Shown here piece after piece: positions 53,392-61,750 of a stretch of DNA of 62,297 nt. This DNA comes from DATJGF01 sp035495315 (GTDB taxonomy: Bacteria > Verrucomicrobiota > Verrucomicrobiia > Limisphaerales > UBA8199), in NCBI GenBank assembly GCA_035495315.1, contig DATJGF010000167.1, positions 1 through 62,297 of the forward strand. The letters run 5' to 3'. Position 1 is the first letter of the stretch, and each line of letters starts with the position of its first letter. The notes beneath the pieces are model-generated. The model was not told where the DNA came from and searched no databases. It saw only the letters and a program-made list of their open reading frames with translations. The position numbers and the translations under genes were made by a program.

Positions 53392-54474
53392 ATGCATAAG
53401 AAAATTGGAGTAGTAACCGGCGGTGGAGATTGTCCCGGCCTCAATGCCGTTATTCGCGCGATCGCCAAGGCGGCGACGCAACGGAGTTGGGAGGCCATTG
53501 GAATCCTCGGTGGCTATGAAGGACTGCTGGAGCCGCAGCAAATCCGTGTGCTTGATTATCACGCGTTGGACGGTCTGTTAGTGCGTGGCGGTACGATTCT
53601 CGGAACGGCAAACCGTGGTCGCTTTTCCGCCAAGGTAGGCCATGGGGAAAGCCGCAAATTGCCGGTGGAATTGCTTGAGGAAACAAAGCGAGGAATGGAG
53701 GCCCTGGGGCTTTCGGCCCTAATCTCTATCGGCGGTGATGGATCCCTCAGCATCGCCCAACAGTTATACCAACACGGTCTCCCGATCGTCGGAGTTCCGA
53801 AGACGATTGACAATGATCTCGAGGGCACGATGTGGACATTCGGGTTTGACTCCGCGGTCGCGTGCGCGACGGATGCTTTGGATCGGCTGCACACTACCGC
53901 CGAAAGCCATAATCGCGTGATGGTCCTGGAGGTAATGGGCCGCTATGCTGGATGGATCGCGCTGTACGCCGGGGTTGCCGGCGGAACGGATGTAATCCTC
54001 ATTCCTGAGATCCCATTCAGTTATGACAGCGTTTGTGCAAAGATAAAGGCGCGTGAAACAACCGGTAAGAAATTTACTTTGATTACCGTAGCGGAGGGAG
54101 CGCGCGAGGGCGATGCGGAATATGTCACGTCCGCAGGCCAAGAAGCTAATCGCGAGGCGCGACTGGGAGGAATAGGGGCCGTGGTTGCATCGGAGGTGCA
54201 AAAAAGAACCGGAAAGGAAACTCGCACGTGTGTGCTGGGCCATCTTCAGCGTGGGGGCACCCCGACGACGTTCGATCGCGCGCTTTGTTCAATGTTCGGC
54301 GCTGTAGCAGTCGAGTTAGTGGCCGCGGGAGAATTTGGCAAGATGGTCGCCTTCACCGGACAGCAGGTCGCGGCCGTCGATTTATCGACAGCCATTGGTC
54401 GACTGAAGACCGTGCCACCAACCGGCGGATTGATCCGCACCGCGCGCGCCTTGGGCATTTGCATGGGGGACTAA
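53392..54474 (+). CDS. pfkA: 6-phosphofructokinase, group III (mixed-substrate) type
   Basis: The 360-residue enzyme catalyses fructose 6-phosphate phosphorylation. GGGDCPGLNAVIR and LGHLQRGGTPTTFDR fit the group III family, which is distinct from E. coli PfkA. The donor-selecting residues are Gly in GGDGS (about residue 115-118) and Lys in PKTIDND (about 137). Gly/Lys is the combination seen in ATP-dependent group III enzymes, while Asp/Lys marks PPi users, so ATP is the likelier donor. It follows the lipoprotein gene by 28 bases; no other glycolysis gene is near. Confidence 0.92.
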   Translation: MHKKIGVVTGGGDCPGLNAVIRAIAKAATQRSWEAIGILGGYEGLLEPQQIRVLDYHALDGLLVRGGTILGTANRGRFSAKVGHGESRKLPVELLEETKRGMEALGLSALISIGGDGSLSIAQQLYQHGLPIVGVPKTIDNDLEGTMWTFGFDSAVACATDALDRLHTTAESHNRVMVLEVMGRYAGWIALYAGVAGGTDVILIPEIPFSYDSVCAKIKARETTGKKFTLITVAEGAREGDAEYVTSAGQEANREARLGGIGAVVASEVQKRTGKETRTCVLGHLQRGGTPTTFDRALCSMFGAVAVELVAAGEFGKMVAFTGQQVAAVDLSTAIGRLKTVPPTGGLIRTARALGICMGD

Positions 54475-54490
54475 TCTTCGGTCTGACTTC

Positions 54491-55315
54491 ATGAAAAAAA
54501 CAACATTACCAACCAGACCCCGCACAAGCGAAACCAGCGTCGCTGATTGGGAACGGAGCTGGCAGGAACACTGGAGCAAAGTCGGTCTGCCCGGGTATGA
54601 ACTTCCCGTCGGTGGACCAGGTGGACACGAACGAGACTTCCTGAACCAAACGCGCACGCCTGAAAAGGAGTCAGCGCGGCTCACCCGCATCAATGCAGAG
54701 TTCAAGCGTGCTTTTCGGGCGTTGTATCCACTCGGCCCTGCGGTAACGGTGTTCGGCTCCGCGCGATTCAACCAAGATCATCGATACTATCAATTGGCCC
54801 GGAGAGTTGGAGCAGCCCTCGCCCGTGCCGGTTTTGCCACACTCACTGGCGGAGGTCCTGGGATCATGGAGGCGGCCAATCGCGGGGCGCATGAAGCCGG
54901 AGGACGCAGCGTCGGGCTTAATATCATTCTACCTCACGAGCAATGCGCGAATCCATATGTGGATCAGACCATCGAGTTTCACTATTTCTTCACACGAAAG
55001 GTATGCCTGGTAAAGTACTCCTGCGCATTCATCGTCATGCCAGGCGGACTAGGCACGTTGGACGAACTCTTCGAGGCGGCGACCTTGATCCAATGTAAAA
55101 AGATAGGCCCATTCCCTTTGGTCCTCATAGGTTCGAAGTTCTGGAAAGGACTGCAGGACTGGGGTCAATTCATGATGGAACAGGATGTCTTCACAAAAGA
55201 CGAAATCGGATTTGGGCGCATTACCGATGACCCGGAGATGGCAGTTGGGTTAATTCGACGTGGCTTGCCCCCAGCTCTGAATCGATGTCTCCGTCCATTG
55301 GCGACAGTAACCTGA
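54491..55315 (+). CDS. LOG family protein (TIGR00730, putative phosphoribohydrolase)
   Basis: The 274-residue protein has a Rossmann-like fold with the LOG signatures GGGPGIMEAANRGAHEAGG (about 119-137) and PGGLGTLDELFEAATLIQ (about 181-198). Such enzymes cleave nucleoside 5'-monophosphates at the N-glycosidic bond, including cytokinin precursors, or other purine nucleotides. An N-terminal stretch of about 60 residues rich in charged residues precedes the core. Its last bases overlap a weak upstream extension of the next gene. Confidence 0.88.
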   Translation: MKKTTLPTRPRTSETSVADWERSWQEHWSKVGLPGYELPVGGPGGHERDFLNQTRTPEKESARLTRINAEFKRAFRALYPLGPAVTVFGSARFNQDHRYYQLARRVGAALARAGFATLTGGGPGIMEAANRGAHEAGGRSVGLNIILPHEQCANPYVDQTIEFHYFFTRKVCLVKYSCAFIVMPGGLGTLDELFEAATLIQCKKIGPFPLVLIGSKFWKGLQDWGQFMMEQDVFTKDEIGFGRITDDPEMAVGLIRRGLPPALNRCLRPLATVT

Positions 55316-55368
55316 TTCGGTGCACATCGGCCTCAAACGCAAAGCGAAAATACACCGATGAATCCGAT

Positions 55369-57801
55369 ATGACACAACGAGCTCGCACTGTTTTGTCGGC
55401 GGTGCTCACCAGCTTGGCTTTACTCGGTGCCCCGTGCCTGGTGAACGCCCAAAAAGCCATCGATGAAGAAAGCCCTTGGCCGCGCGTTCGTTCCCTCAAC
55501 GGAAATACAATTACCCTGCACATGCCAGAAGTTGAGCGGTGGACAAGCAATTCGTTTACCGCGCGGGCAGCCGTCGAGGTGGCTCTTACTGAATCAAAGA
55601 CGCCGTTGCTGGGTGCGATCTGGTTCGACGCACACGGCAGTGTGAATCACTCCAACCGGGTAGTGACCCTGGATAGGTTCGAAGTTACCAAAGCTCGGTT
55701 CCCCACAACGTCGGATAATGGCAGCAATGCGCTGGCGGCAGTCCGAGAACTGATCCCTGCGGGGGCCCGCACCGTTTCACTCGATTATCTGATTACCAGC
55801 CTTGGCTTCGCCCAAGCGGCGGCGCGCCAGGGCGCCGGAGGACTCAAACACACTCCGCCCAATATCATTTGGGTTACCAATCGCACGGTGCTGGTGGTGA
55901 TCGACGGCACACCGGTTCTCCGTCCGGTACCCAATTCGAAACTGCAACGCATCGTTAATACTCCGGTCTTGCTGGTAAAGGATCCTTCGGCCAACAGGTT
56001 TTACCTTTCCGGTGAAGGTCGATGGTTCGCGGCCGATTCCCTTGATGGCCCATGGGCGCTCATGCAAACTCTGCCGACGGAACTCACCGCGCTACAATCC
56101 CGGCCCAGCGAGGCTAACCCACTCGGCACCGAAGAGGAACTACCCCGGATCATCCTCAGCACAACCCCCGCGGAACTGCTGGTAACCCGTGACTTGCCTG
56201 ATTTCCAGCCAATCCGCGGCACTTCGCTTCAATATGCGGCAGACAGCGACAGCCAATTATTTTTCCATACCAAAGAGCGGGAAGCTTACCTTCTACTTTC
56301 AGGCCGATGGTTCAAGGCGAGCTCGCTTCGAGGCCCCTGGAGTTATGTTGCTCCGCATGACTTGCCATCAGACTTCGCAAAAATTCCGCCCAACAGTCCA
56401 CAGGGCATTGTGTTGGCGTCAGTGCCCAACACGCCGCAAGCGGATCTGGCGCTGTTAGCGAACTCCGTTCCGACGACCGCAACGATGGACCGTAAGGCAC
56501 TTAGTGTGAATCCAGTTTACGACGGAGAGCCGCAATTCAAACCCATCGAGGGCACTTCCATGACCTATGCCATCAACGGGGATCTCCCGGTAATTAAGAG
56601 TGATGACGCGTTTTATACGGTGGAGAATGGCGTTTGGTTTCACGCGACTGCAGCCAAGGGACCCTGGGAAGTCGCGAGCACCGTGCCGGAGGAGATCTAC
56701 ACAATCCCGCCGAGCTCACCACTTTATTACGTAACTTTTACCCGAATCTATAGCGCCAGTGAAGATGAGGTTGAAGTGGGTTATTCTCCCGGGTACCAAG
56801 GCGCTTACGAGGATGACGGCACTGTTGTGTATGGGACGGGGTGGGATTATCAGCCTTGGTATGGCGACGAGTATTACGGCTGGGGTTGGACGTGGGGCTA
56901 TAGCTATACTTACGTGCCGTGGTATCAATGGTGGGTCTGGCGGCCGTGGTGGACTCCAGCTGGAGGACTTCGAGCTGCGATCATAGACAACATTTATGAC
57001 CGTTGGCAGCAAGGTAACCACGTCTCTCATTACAGCGGCTCGGCAGGCAGGGTCCCCAGCGCTCCCTCAGCCGAAAGCGCGCCCTCGGCGCCTAGTGCCG
57101 CTTCTGCTGCCAGCGCGGCTTCAGCCGAGCGCAGCGCGTCGGCGGACCGCGCCGCTTCAGCTAAACGGGCTGCTTCCGCCGCGAGGGCCGAATCGGCAGA
57201 AAGTGCCCCGGCAGCACAAAGAGGGGCCACATCAGGTTCCGGAGGGTATCCAGCCCTCTATGGCAGATTCCGTGGTAGCGCCGGCGCGTCTGCGATGTCG
57301 CCTCCCGCCAACACCTTGGCACTGAATCCTTATTTGCGACCAAAATCCTCCGCGCGATCCGGCGACATTCCCAACGGAGCACAGTTGCTGAGTGCGGTGC
57401 GGCAGGCGCCGGGGGGCGGGCGAGATCTCTACGCCTCACCTGATGGCAACGTTTACCGTCGCAAAAACGATGGCTGGTACCGCCGCGAAACGAGCGGCGG
57501 CTGGAGTTTTTACGCGCCTACCCAGGGTCGGATTGAAGCCGGGCAAGTAGCCTCGGCCCGCGGAGCGGAGCGAGGCAGCGCCGGAATTGTTTATCGGCCG
57601 GTAGCGCAGACCGGCGCGGCCGCCCGAAGAGACGCGGGTGTCAGTCGAGTTCCCAACAGCGGCATGCTTCCACGCGCACAGGAAGTTGCCGGGTTGGAAC
57701 GGCAATATTACGCCCGAACCCTCGCGCAGCTCCGGAGCCAAAATTGGCGAGCGAACGTGAATGCCTCCCGGCCTGGGCGGACTGGTAGCAGACGAAGATG
57801 A
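55369..57801 (+). CDS. Large exported repeat protein of unknown function
   Basis: From ATG 55369 (an in-frame start at 55285 lies in the preceding gene and is rejected) the 810-residue protein has a signal peptide ending at LVNAQK. About 140 residues follow with NTITLHMPEVERW and two or three copies of a short unit ending in W-x-GPW (GRWFAADSLDGPW, GRWFKASSLRGPW, GVWFHATAAKGPW). After a Tyr/Trp-rich stretch (about 515-550) comes an Ala/Ser-rich tract (about 565-620, repeats of AASAxRA) and a basic tail. The architecture suggests surface binding; some databases call such proteins carbohydrate-binding family V/XII. I cannot confirm that. Confidence 0.65.
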   Translation: MTQRARTVLSAVLTSLALLGAPCLVNAQKAIDEESPWPRVRSLNGNTITLHMPEVERWTSNSFTARAAVEVALTESKTPLLGAIWFDAHGSVNHSNRVVTLDRFEVTKARFPTTSDNGSNALAAVRELIPAGARTVSLDYLITSLGFAQAAARQGAGGLKHTPPNIIWVTNRTVLVVIDGTPVLRPVPNSKLQRIVNTPVLLVKDPSANRFYLSGEGRWFAADSLDGPWALMQTLPTELTALQSRPSEANPLGTEEELPRIILSTTPAELLVTRDLPDFQPIRGTSLQYAADSDSQLFFHTKEREAYLLLSGRWFKASSLRGPWSYVAPHDLPSDFAKIPPNSPQGIVLASVPNTPQADLALLANSVPTTATMDRKALSVNPVYDGEPQFKPIEGTSMTYAINGDLPVIKSDDAFYTVENGVWFHATAAKGPWEVASTVPEEIYTIPPSSPLYYVTFTRIYSASEDEVEVGYSPGYQGAYEDDGTVVYGTGWDYQPWYGDEYYGWGWTWGYSYTYVPWYQWWVWRPWWTPAGGLRAAIIDNIYDRWQQGNHVSHYSGSAGRVPSAPSAESAPSAPSAASAASAASAERSASADRAASAKRAASAARAESAESAPAAQRGATSGSGGYPALYGRFRGSAGASAMSPPANTLALNPYLRPKSSARSGDIPNGAQLLSAVRQAPGGGRDLYASPDGNVYRRKNDGWYRRETSGGWSFYAPTQGRIEAGQVASARGAERGSAGIVYRPVAQTGAAARRDAGVSRVPNSGMLPRAQEVAGLERQYYARTLAQLRSQNWRANVNASRPGRTGSRRR

Positions 57802-57839
57802 GGCATTCCAAAACGACGACAAGGCGCAACGGGTGAGTT

Positions 57840-57851
57840 CTTATCGATAAG
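57840..57851. promoter_or_regulatory. 12-bp perfect palindrome before the beta-CASP gene
   Basis: CTTATCGATAAG at 57840-57851 is a perfect palindrome five bases before the ATG at 57857. Its position over the translation-initiation region would suit an operator or a bend site; alternatively it is chance. No Shine-Dalgarno is evident next to it. Confidence 0.4.
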
Positions 57852-57856
57852 CACTT

Positions 57857-59248
57857 ATGAAGATCACTATTATTGGGGCCGCGGGTGGTGAAGTCACCGG
57901 CTCGGCTTACTACGTTCAAACGCAGCAAGCCAACCTCCTCATCGACTGCGGGCTGTTCCAAGGAGGCAAAAAGTCCGAAGCCTTGAATCGTCCGCCGACT
58001 GGAGCGAAGCAGAAATTGGACGCTGTGCTCATCACGCATGGTCACCTGGATCACACCGGGCGTTTACCGCTACTTGCCAAACGTGGCCATCGCGTTCCTG
58101 TTTTTGCGACCCCGGCCACGATTGAAATGGCGTCACTCATCTTGCGTGATTCGGCGCGAATTCAGGCCGGAGATGCCGACCGACAGAACCGCAAGCGTGC
58201 GAGAGCCGGGGAGCCGCCGGTTGAACCGCTCTATACGCCACAAGACGCCGAAGAAGTCATTCAACGGTTCCAGGAGGTGCCTTACCTCAAACCAGTCCGC
58301 GTCGCGCGAGGTGTCACAGCGATTTGGGCCGAGGCGGGGCATATGTTGGGCTCGGCGAGCATCCAGCTGATTGTTGAAGAGGACGGGCGGCAGAAGCGCA
58401 TCGTGTTCTCGGGGGACCTGGGCCCCCGCGGCGTACCAATCCTGCGCGACTTCGAACCATTCCAAGACGCCGACATGGTCTTTCTGGAGTCAACTTATGG
58501 TGATCATGACCACCGGCCCTTCAACGAAACCGTTGAGGAGTTCATTAGTCTCGTGAAAGACGCCGTCGACCGGGGCGGTAAGATTCTAGTGCCGACCTTT
58601 GCTGTCGGTCGCGCCCAGCTGCTGACGGGATTGCTGGGCTGGATGTTCCGGAAAAAAAAGGTGCGCCACTTTCCGATATTCCTTGACAGTCCGATGGCAA
58701 TTCAGGCGACTAATATATACACACGTCACCGGGAACTGTTCGATGAAGGCATGATGAAGTTCATCAGTGAAAAGCCGCTGCGCGAGGACCTTAAGACGAT
58801 GAAGCTCTGCGCAACCGCTGAAGATTCGATGAAAATTAATGATCAATCCGGCCCATGCTTGATCATGGCGGGGGCGGGCATGTGCAATGCCGGCCGAATC
58901 CTGCATCACCTGAAAGCCAACCTCTGGAAGCCCGAAACCCACGTCCTGATTGTGGGCTATCAAAGCCAGGAGTCCCTCGGCCGGCGTTTAGTGGAAGGCG
59001 AAAAGGTCGTGCGCATTCATGGCGAAAAGATCGCCGCAAAGGCAAAGGTCCACACGTTGGGCGGCTTCAGTGCTCACGCGGGCCAAAAGGATTTGTTGAA
59101 GTGGTTTGACGGCATTGCATCGTCGAAGCCGCAAGTCGTGTTGACGCACGGCGAAGACGGGCCGCGCAATGCGCTGGCAAAACTCATTGCACAGAAACAT
59201 CGCCTGACGGCAACACTGCCCCGGATGCAACAGACCATCTCAATCTAA
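57857..59248 (+). CDS. MBL-fold beta-CASP ribonuclease (CPSF-like)
   Basis: The 463-residue protein has the metallo-beta-lactamase core with ITHGHLDHTG (motif 2), GHMLGSAS (motif 3) and FSGDLG (motif 4). The beta-CASP part adds VPTFAVGRAQ (motif A), MCNAGRILHHL (motif B) and GFSAHAGQKDL (motif C). These motifs define zinc-dependent nucleases of the CPSF-73/RNase J superfamily; bacterial stand-alone members are thought to process or degrade RNA. It has no KH domain. Its neighbours are exported proteins, with no obvious RNA-metabolism partner. Confidence 0.93.
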   Translation: MKITIIGAAGGEVTGSAYYVQTQQANLLIDCGLFQGGKKSEALNRPPTGAKQKLDAVLITHGHLDHTGRLPLLAKRGHRVPVFATPATIEMASLILRDSARIQAGDADRQNRKRARAGEPPVEPLYTPQDAEEVIQRFQEVPYLKPVRVARGVTAIWAEAGHMLGSASIQLIVEEDGRQKRIVFSGDLGPRGVPILRDFEPFQDADMVFLESTYGDHDHRPFNETVEEFISLVKDAVDRGGKILVPTFAVGRAQLLTGLLGWMFRKKKVRHFPIFLDSPMAIQATNIYTRHRELFDEGMMKFISEKPLREDLKTMKLCATAEDSMKINDQSGPCLIMAGAGMCNAGRILHHLKANLWKPETHVLIVGYQSQESLGRRLVEGEKVVRIHGEKIAAKAKVHTLGGFSAHAGQKDLLKWFDGIASSKPQVVLTHGEDGPRNALAKLIAQKHRLTATLPRMQQTISI

Positions 59249-59307
59249 TTCCAATCAAACTCCTGTTAACTCACAAACAAACAAACACAAACTAACAAGA
59301 CCGAAAC

Positions 59308-60021
59308 ATGAAAACACCTGTGAGACTGCCTGACTCGGCTGCCACACTCACCACGCTATTTGCGGCGGTGGCCTTCGCGCTGCCAGGCATGGCGCAAATT
59401 CCTAACGCGTTCGAAGGGTTAGAACGTACCGGCAAGATGGAGATTTATGGGATTGGACAATTCCTTTCCTCGAGCGATCTCCACTTTAATGGACCCAACG
59501 GTCAGAATGTTACCGCCAAAATGGATGACACCGGGCTAGGCGGTTTTGGCCTCGCTTATCATTTTAGCGACTTCTTCAGCGTTCATGGCGATTTTATGTT
59601 TGGCAACGCCACTTTCAGCGGGAATGTGCCGTTGGAAACTGGGGGCGGTTCGGTCTTCTACAAGCAGGATGCCTTCATCCATACGGGCCGTTTCAACATT
59701 GACTACAACATCATTAACCGCCGCATTACCCCGTTCGTGACCGCCGGAATCGGCTACCAATACACGGAGGTCGAGTTAGAAAACCTGCCCCCCGTTAATA
59801 CGTGCTGGTGGGATCCGTGGTGGGGTTGGATCTGTTATTCACAACATCCTCATGCCTGGCAAACCGATTTTACCTGGAATGCCGGAGCGGGGATCAGGTG
59901 GAGCATTACCGATAGTCTCATCGTGAAGGTGATGGGTGGCGCAACCTGGTTGGAGTACGACGGCACGCACGGCATTACCACGCAGCTTGAAGGCGTTTTC
60001 TCAATTGGATGGAGTTTTTAG
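59308..60021 (+). CDS. OmpW-like outer-membrane beta-barrel protein
   Basis: After a signal peptide (cleavage near GMAQIP), the 237-residue protein shows about eight alternating strands, a small insertion with a Trp-rich loop and two Cys (CWWDPWWGWIC, probably disulfide-bonded), and ends in GVFSIGWSF with the terminal Phe expected of a barrel. It is OmpW/OmpA-barrel-like; function unknown. Its leader (59249-59307) is rich in CAAA-type repeats and has no Shine-Dalgarno. Confidence 0.75.
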   Translation: MKTPVRLPDSAATLTTLFAAVAFALPGMAQIPNAFEGLERTGKMEIYGIGQFLSSSDLHFNGPNGQNVTAKMDDTGLGGFGLAYHFSDFFSVHGDFMFGNATFSGNVPLETGGGSVFYKQDAFIHTGRFNIDYNIINRRITPFVTAGIGYQYTEVELENLPPVNTCWWDPWWGWICYSQHPHAWQTDFTWNAGAGIRWSITDSLIVKVMGGATWLEYDGTHGITTQLEGVFSIGWSF

Positions 60022-60400
60022 GCAGACGATCGGGGATTGCAGGGTTTGATTAGTTCCGTGATCCTGGCGCGACCGATCGGCTGTGGGTATTTTAGCCGGT
60101 CGGGCGCCCAGGTCGGAATCCAGACCAAAGGACCGCACGTCGACTTTAGCGGCTTTGAAATGGACTTGATCCGGTTCCGTGCGCGTCGACGTAGGTTTTT
60201 GTACATCAGAGCCTAGCATCAACGCAATCGACCAAGAAAAGTCGTGGCACGGCTCTGGCGTGCAAATAACTGGTGTTCGCAGCTAAAACACATTCTCTCA
60301 ACTTGGCACCGTCCCAAAGCGTGAATGCAAGTGCCCGCCGCGGCGAGATGCAGTTGTCCAGGTTCTTCCCCGCAGAGTCCGGCGCAGCCGCCGCTATGGA
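60022..60400. other. Intergenic region with strong hairpin, no gene seen
   Basis: This 379-bp gap holds no convincing gene; open frames on the - strand (60018-60222 and 60206-60499) give Arg/Pro-rich peptides without family likeness. It starts with the imperfect hairpin described separately at 60063-60112. The rest shows no clear promoter or operator. Confidence 0.5.
60063..60112 (+). terminator. Long imperfect hairpin after the OmpW-like gene
   Basis: CCTGG (60063-60067) pairs with CCAGG (60108-60112), CGC (60068-60070) with GCG (60104-60106), and GACCG (60071-60075) with CGGTC (60097-60101), giving 13 bp with a one-base and a two-base bulge around a 21-base loop. Inside the loop GGCT (60079-60082) can pair with AGCC (60094-60097) as an alternative. 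It begins 42 bases past the stop codon. There is no T run, so either a weak terminator or a structured 3' end is possible. Confidence 0.4.
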
Positions 60401-61141
60401 ATGACTAATCCACTTAGCATGCAAGGAGGCATTGGGGCTGTTACGAGCCGGATTCTTCGGGGGAACAATGTTTCCCGAGTCGCGTGGCGGCTCGCTCATA
60501 AAGAGGTTGCGGTTTTGGTTTGCGCGACGGTTTTGGCTTGCCTGCCAGCCTGCAAAACCAGTGAGCCGAGTTCGACTAGCAGAACTCGTCCCGGTACCGG
60601 CACCGAGGAGTATCAGAAATTAGTTACAGAATCCGAAACAGCAGTGCTGGAAGCCTTGCATTGGTTAGACCAGGCCGCTGCGCAAACGAATCTTTGCCCA
60701 CCGAAGCTGGTCAGCCGCTTTTCGCGGCAAGTCGAACAACTGCAATCGGAATCACTGCGCGTGCGGGCACGAGCCCAAGCGATTCAAACGCGGGGCGATG
60801 CGTATTTCGAGGCATGGGCTCAGGAACTCCGTTCCGCTCCTTCAGCGGAAGCGGCACAAAACGCCGCACGCACCCGAGTGATGCAACAGGCGTTCGTCAA
60901 AATCAAAGAGGCTTCGCAACAAACAGGCGAGGCGTTTAGACCGTTTTTGTCGGGCCTGCGAAAACTGAGGGCTCAGCTCGAAACCAACCCGGGCGTAGTT
61001 GAGCAAAATGAAACCCGGGAGTTGATCCGCACGACACGAGAACATGGCGTACGGACAGTGGAAAGTCTCCGCGGGATTACAGCTGAGTTACAAGTTCTGA
61101 CCAGGCTGCTGCAGCCAGACAAAGCGGTGGCCAATCTTTAA
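60401..61141 (+). CDS. DUF2959-like lipoprotein (paralogue of 30935)
   Basis: The 246-residue protein has lipobox LPAC at C51, so the signal would be unusually long from ATG 60401 (an in-frame ATG at 60419 shortens it little); the true start is uncertain. The mature part is helical with RAQAIQTRGDAYFEAWAQELRS, which parallels KKRGEDMKQQGQAYFDQWEQQL in the DUF2959 protein at 30935, and a following LRKLRAQLETNPG segment that parallels DLKDLQTYLQNDLT. It is probably a diverged paralogue. The gene for a small exported protein starts two bases after its stop. Confidence 0.7.
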   Translation: MTNPLSMQGGIGAVTSRILRGNNVSRVAWRLAHKEVAVLVCATVLACLPACKTSEPSSTSRTRPGTGTEEYQKLVTESETAVLEALHWLDQAAAQTNLCPPKLVSRFSRQVEQLQSESLRVRARAQAIQTRGDAYFEAWAQELRSAPSAEAAQNAARTRVMQQAFVKIKEASQQTGEAFRPFLSGLRKLRAQLETNPGVVEQNETRELIRTTREHGVRTVESLRGITAELQVLTRLLQPDKAVANL

Positions 61142-61142
61142 G

Positions 61143-61631
61143 ATGAACGCGCGCAGCCGAATTTCTGGATTAACTGTTTTTTGCGGCGTCTTGTTTCTGC
61201 TCTCTGTTCAGGTGCTCGCCCAATGGCCATTCGGCGTGCCCACAACACCAGATGCGCAACGCACGGCGATGAATGGCGTGCGCAGCCAGGTGAATTGGGT
61301 CCAAAACGCGTCCCGGACCGCGCCCAATTATGGTGAGTCTGGGTATGGGAATATGCAGCAGACGTTTGAAGGCTTGCGACAGGCGTTCAACGGCTTTAAG
61401 CAAACCTTAACCCCGAAGCAATTGACCCAGGGCGCCAACAGCCTGGCGGAGCTCGATGCTGGCCTCGACATAATCCAGGAGGCATTTGTAAACTATCAGG
61501 AAGATCGAGCGAACGGACGACCAGTCGGTCTGGCGCTCCGCAACATGTGTGGAGACTTGCGCCAGGGGTCGGCCGTCTGGCTCCAGGAATTCAACAAAAT
61601 CTGCTCCCGCATTCGAGTGGGTTGGGGATGA
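61143..61631 (+). CDS. Small exported helical protein, unknown
   Basis: A signal peptide (VFCGVLFLLSVQVLA, cleavage near LAQWP) precedes about 135 residues of mostly helical sequence: MNGVRSQVNWVQNASRTAP, MQQTFEGLRQAFNGFKQTL and LAELDAGLDIIQEAFVNY. Two Cys near the C terminus could form a disulfide. I recognise no family. It follows the DUF2959-like gene by two bases and is likely its partner. Confidence 0.65.
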   Translation: MNARSRISGLTVFCGVLFLLSVQVLAQWPFGVPTTPDAQRTAMNGVRSQVNWVQNASRTAPNYGESGYGNMQQTFEGLRQAFNGFKQTLTPKQLTQGANSLAELDAGLDIIQEAFVNYQEDRANGRPVGLALRNMCGDLRQGSAVWLQEFNKICSRIRVGWG

Positions 61632-61750
61632 GCAGAGCTCGAGGCCGAAATGAAAACGTTTGAACCAACCGAGGAAAGGTTGAGGGTAAGGCTAAAGCGG
61701 GGACCATCGCCTTTGGCGGCAATAGTTGGCGGCCAGAGCCCTGTTGAGAG

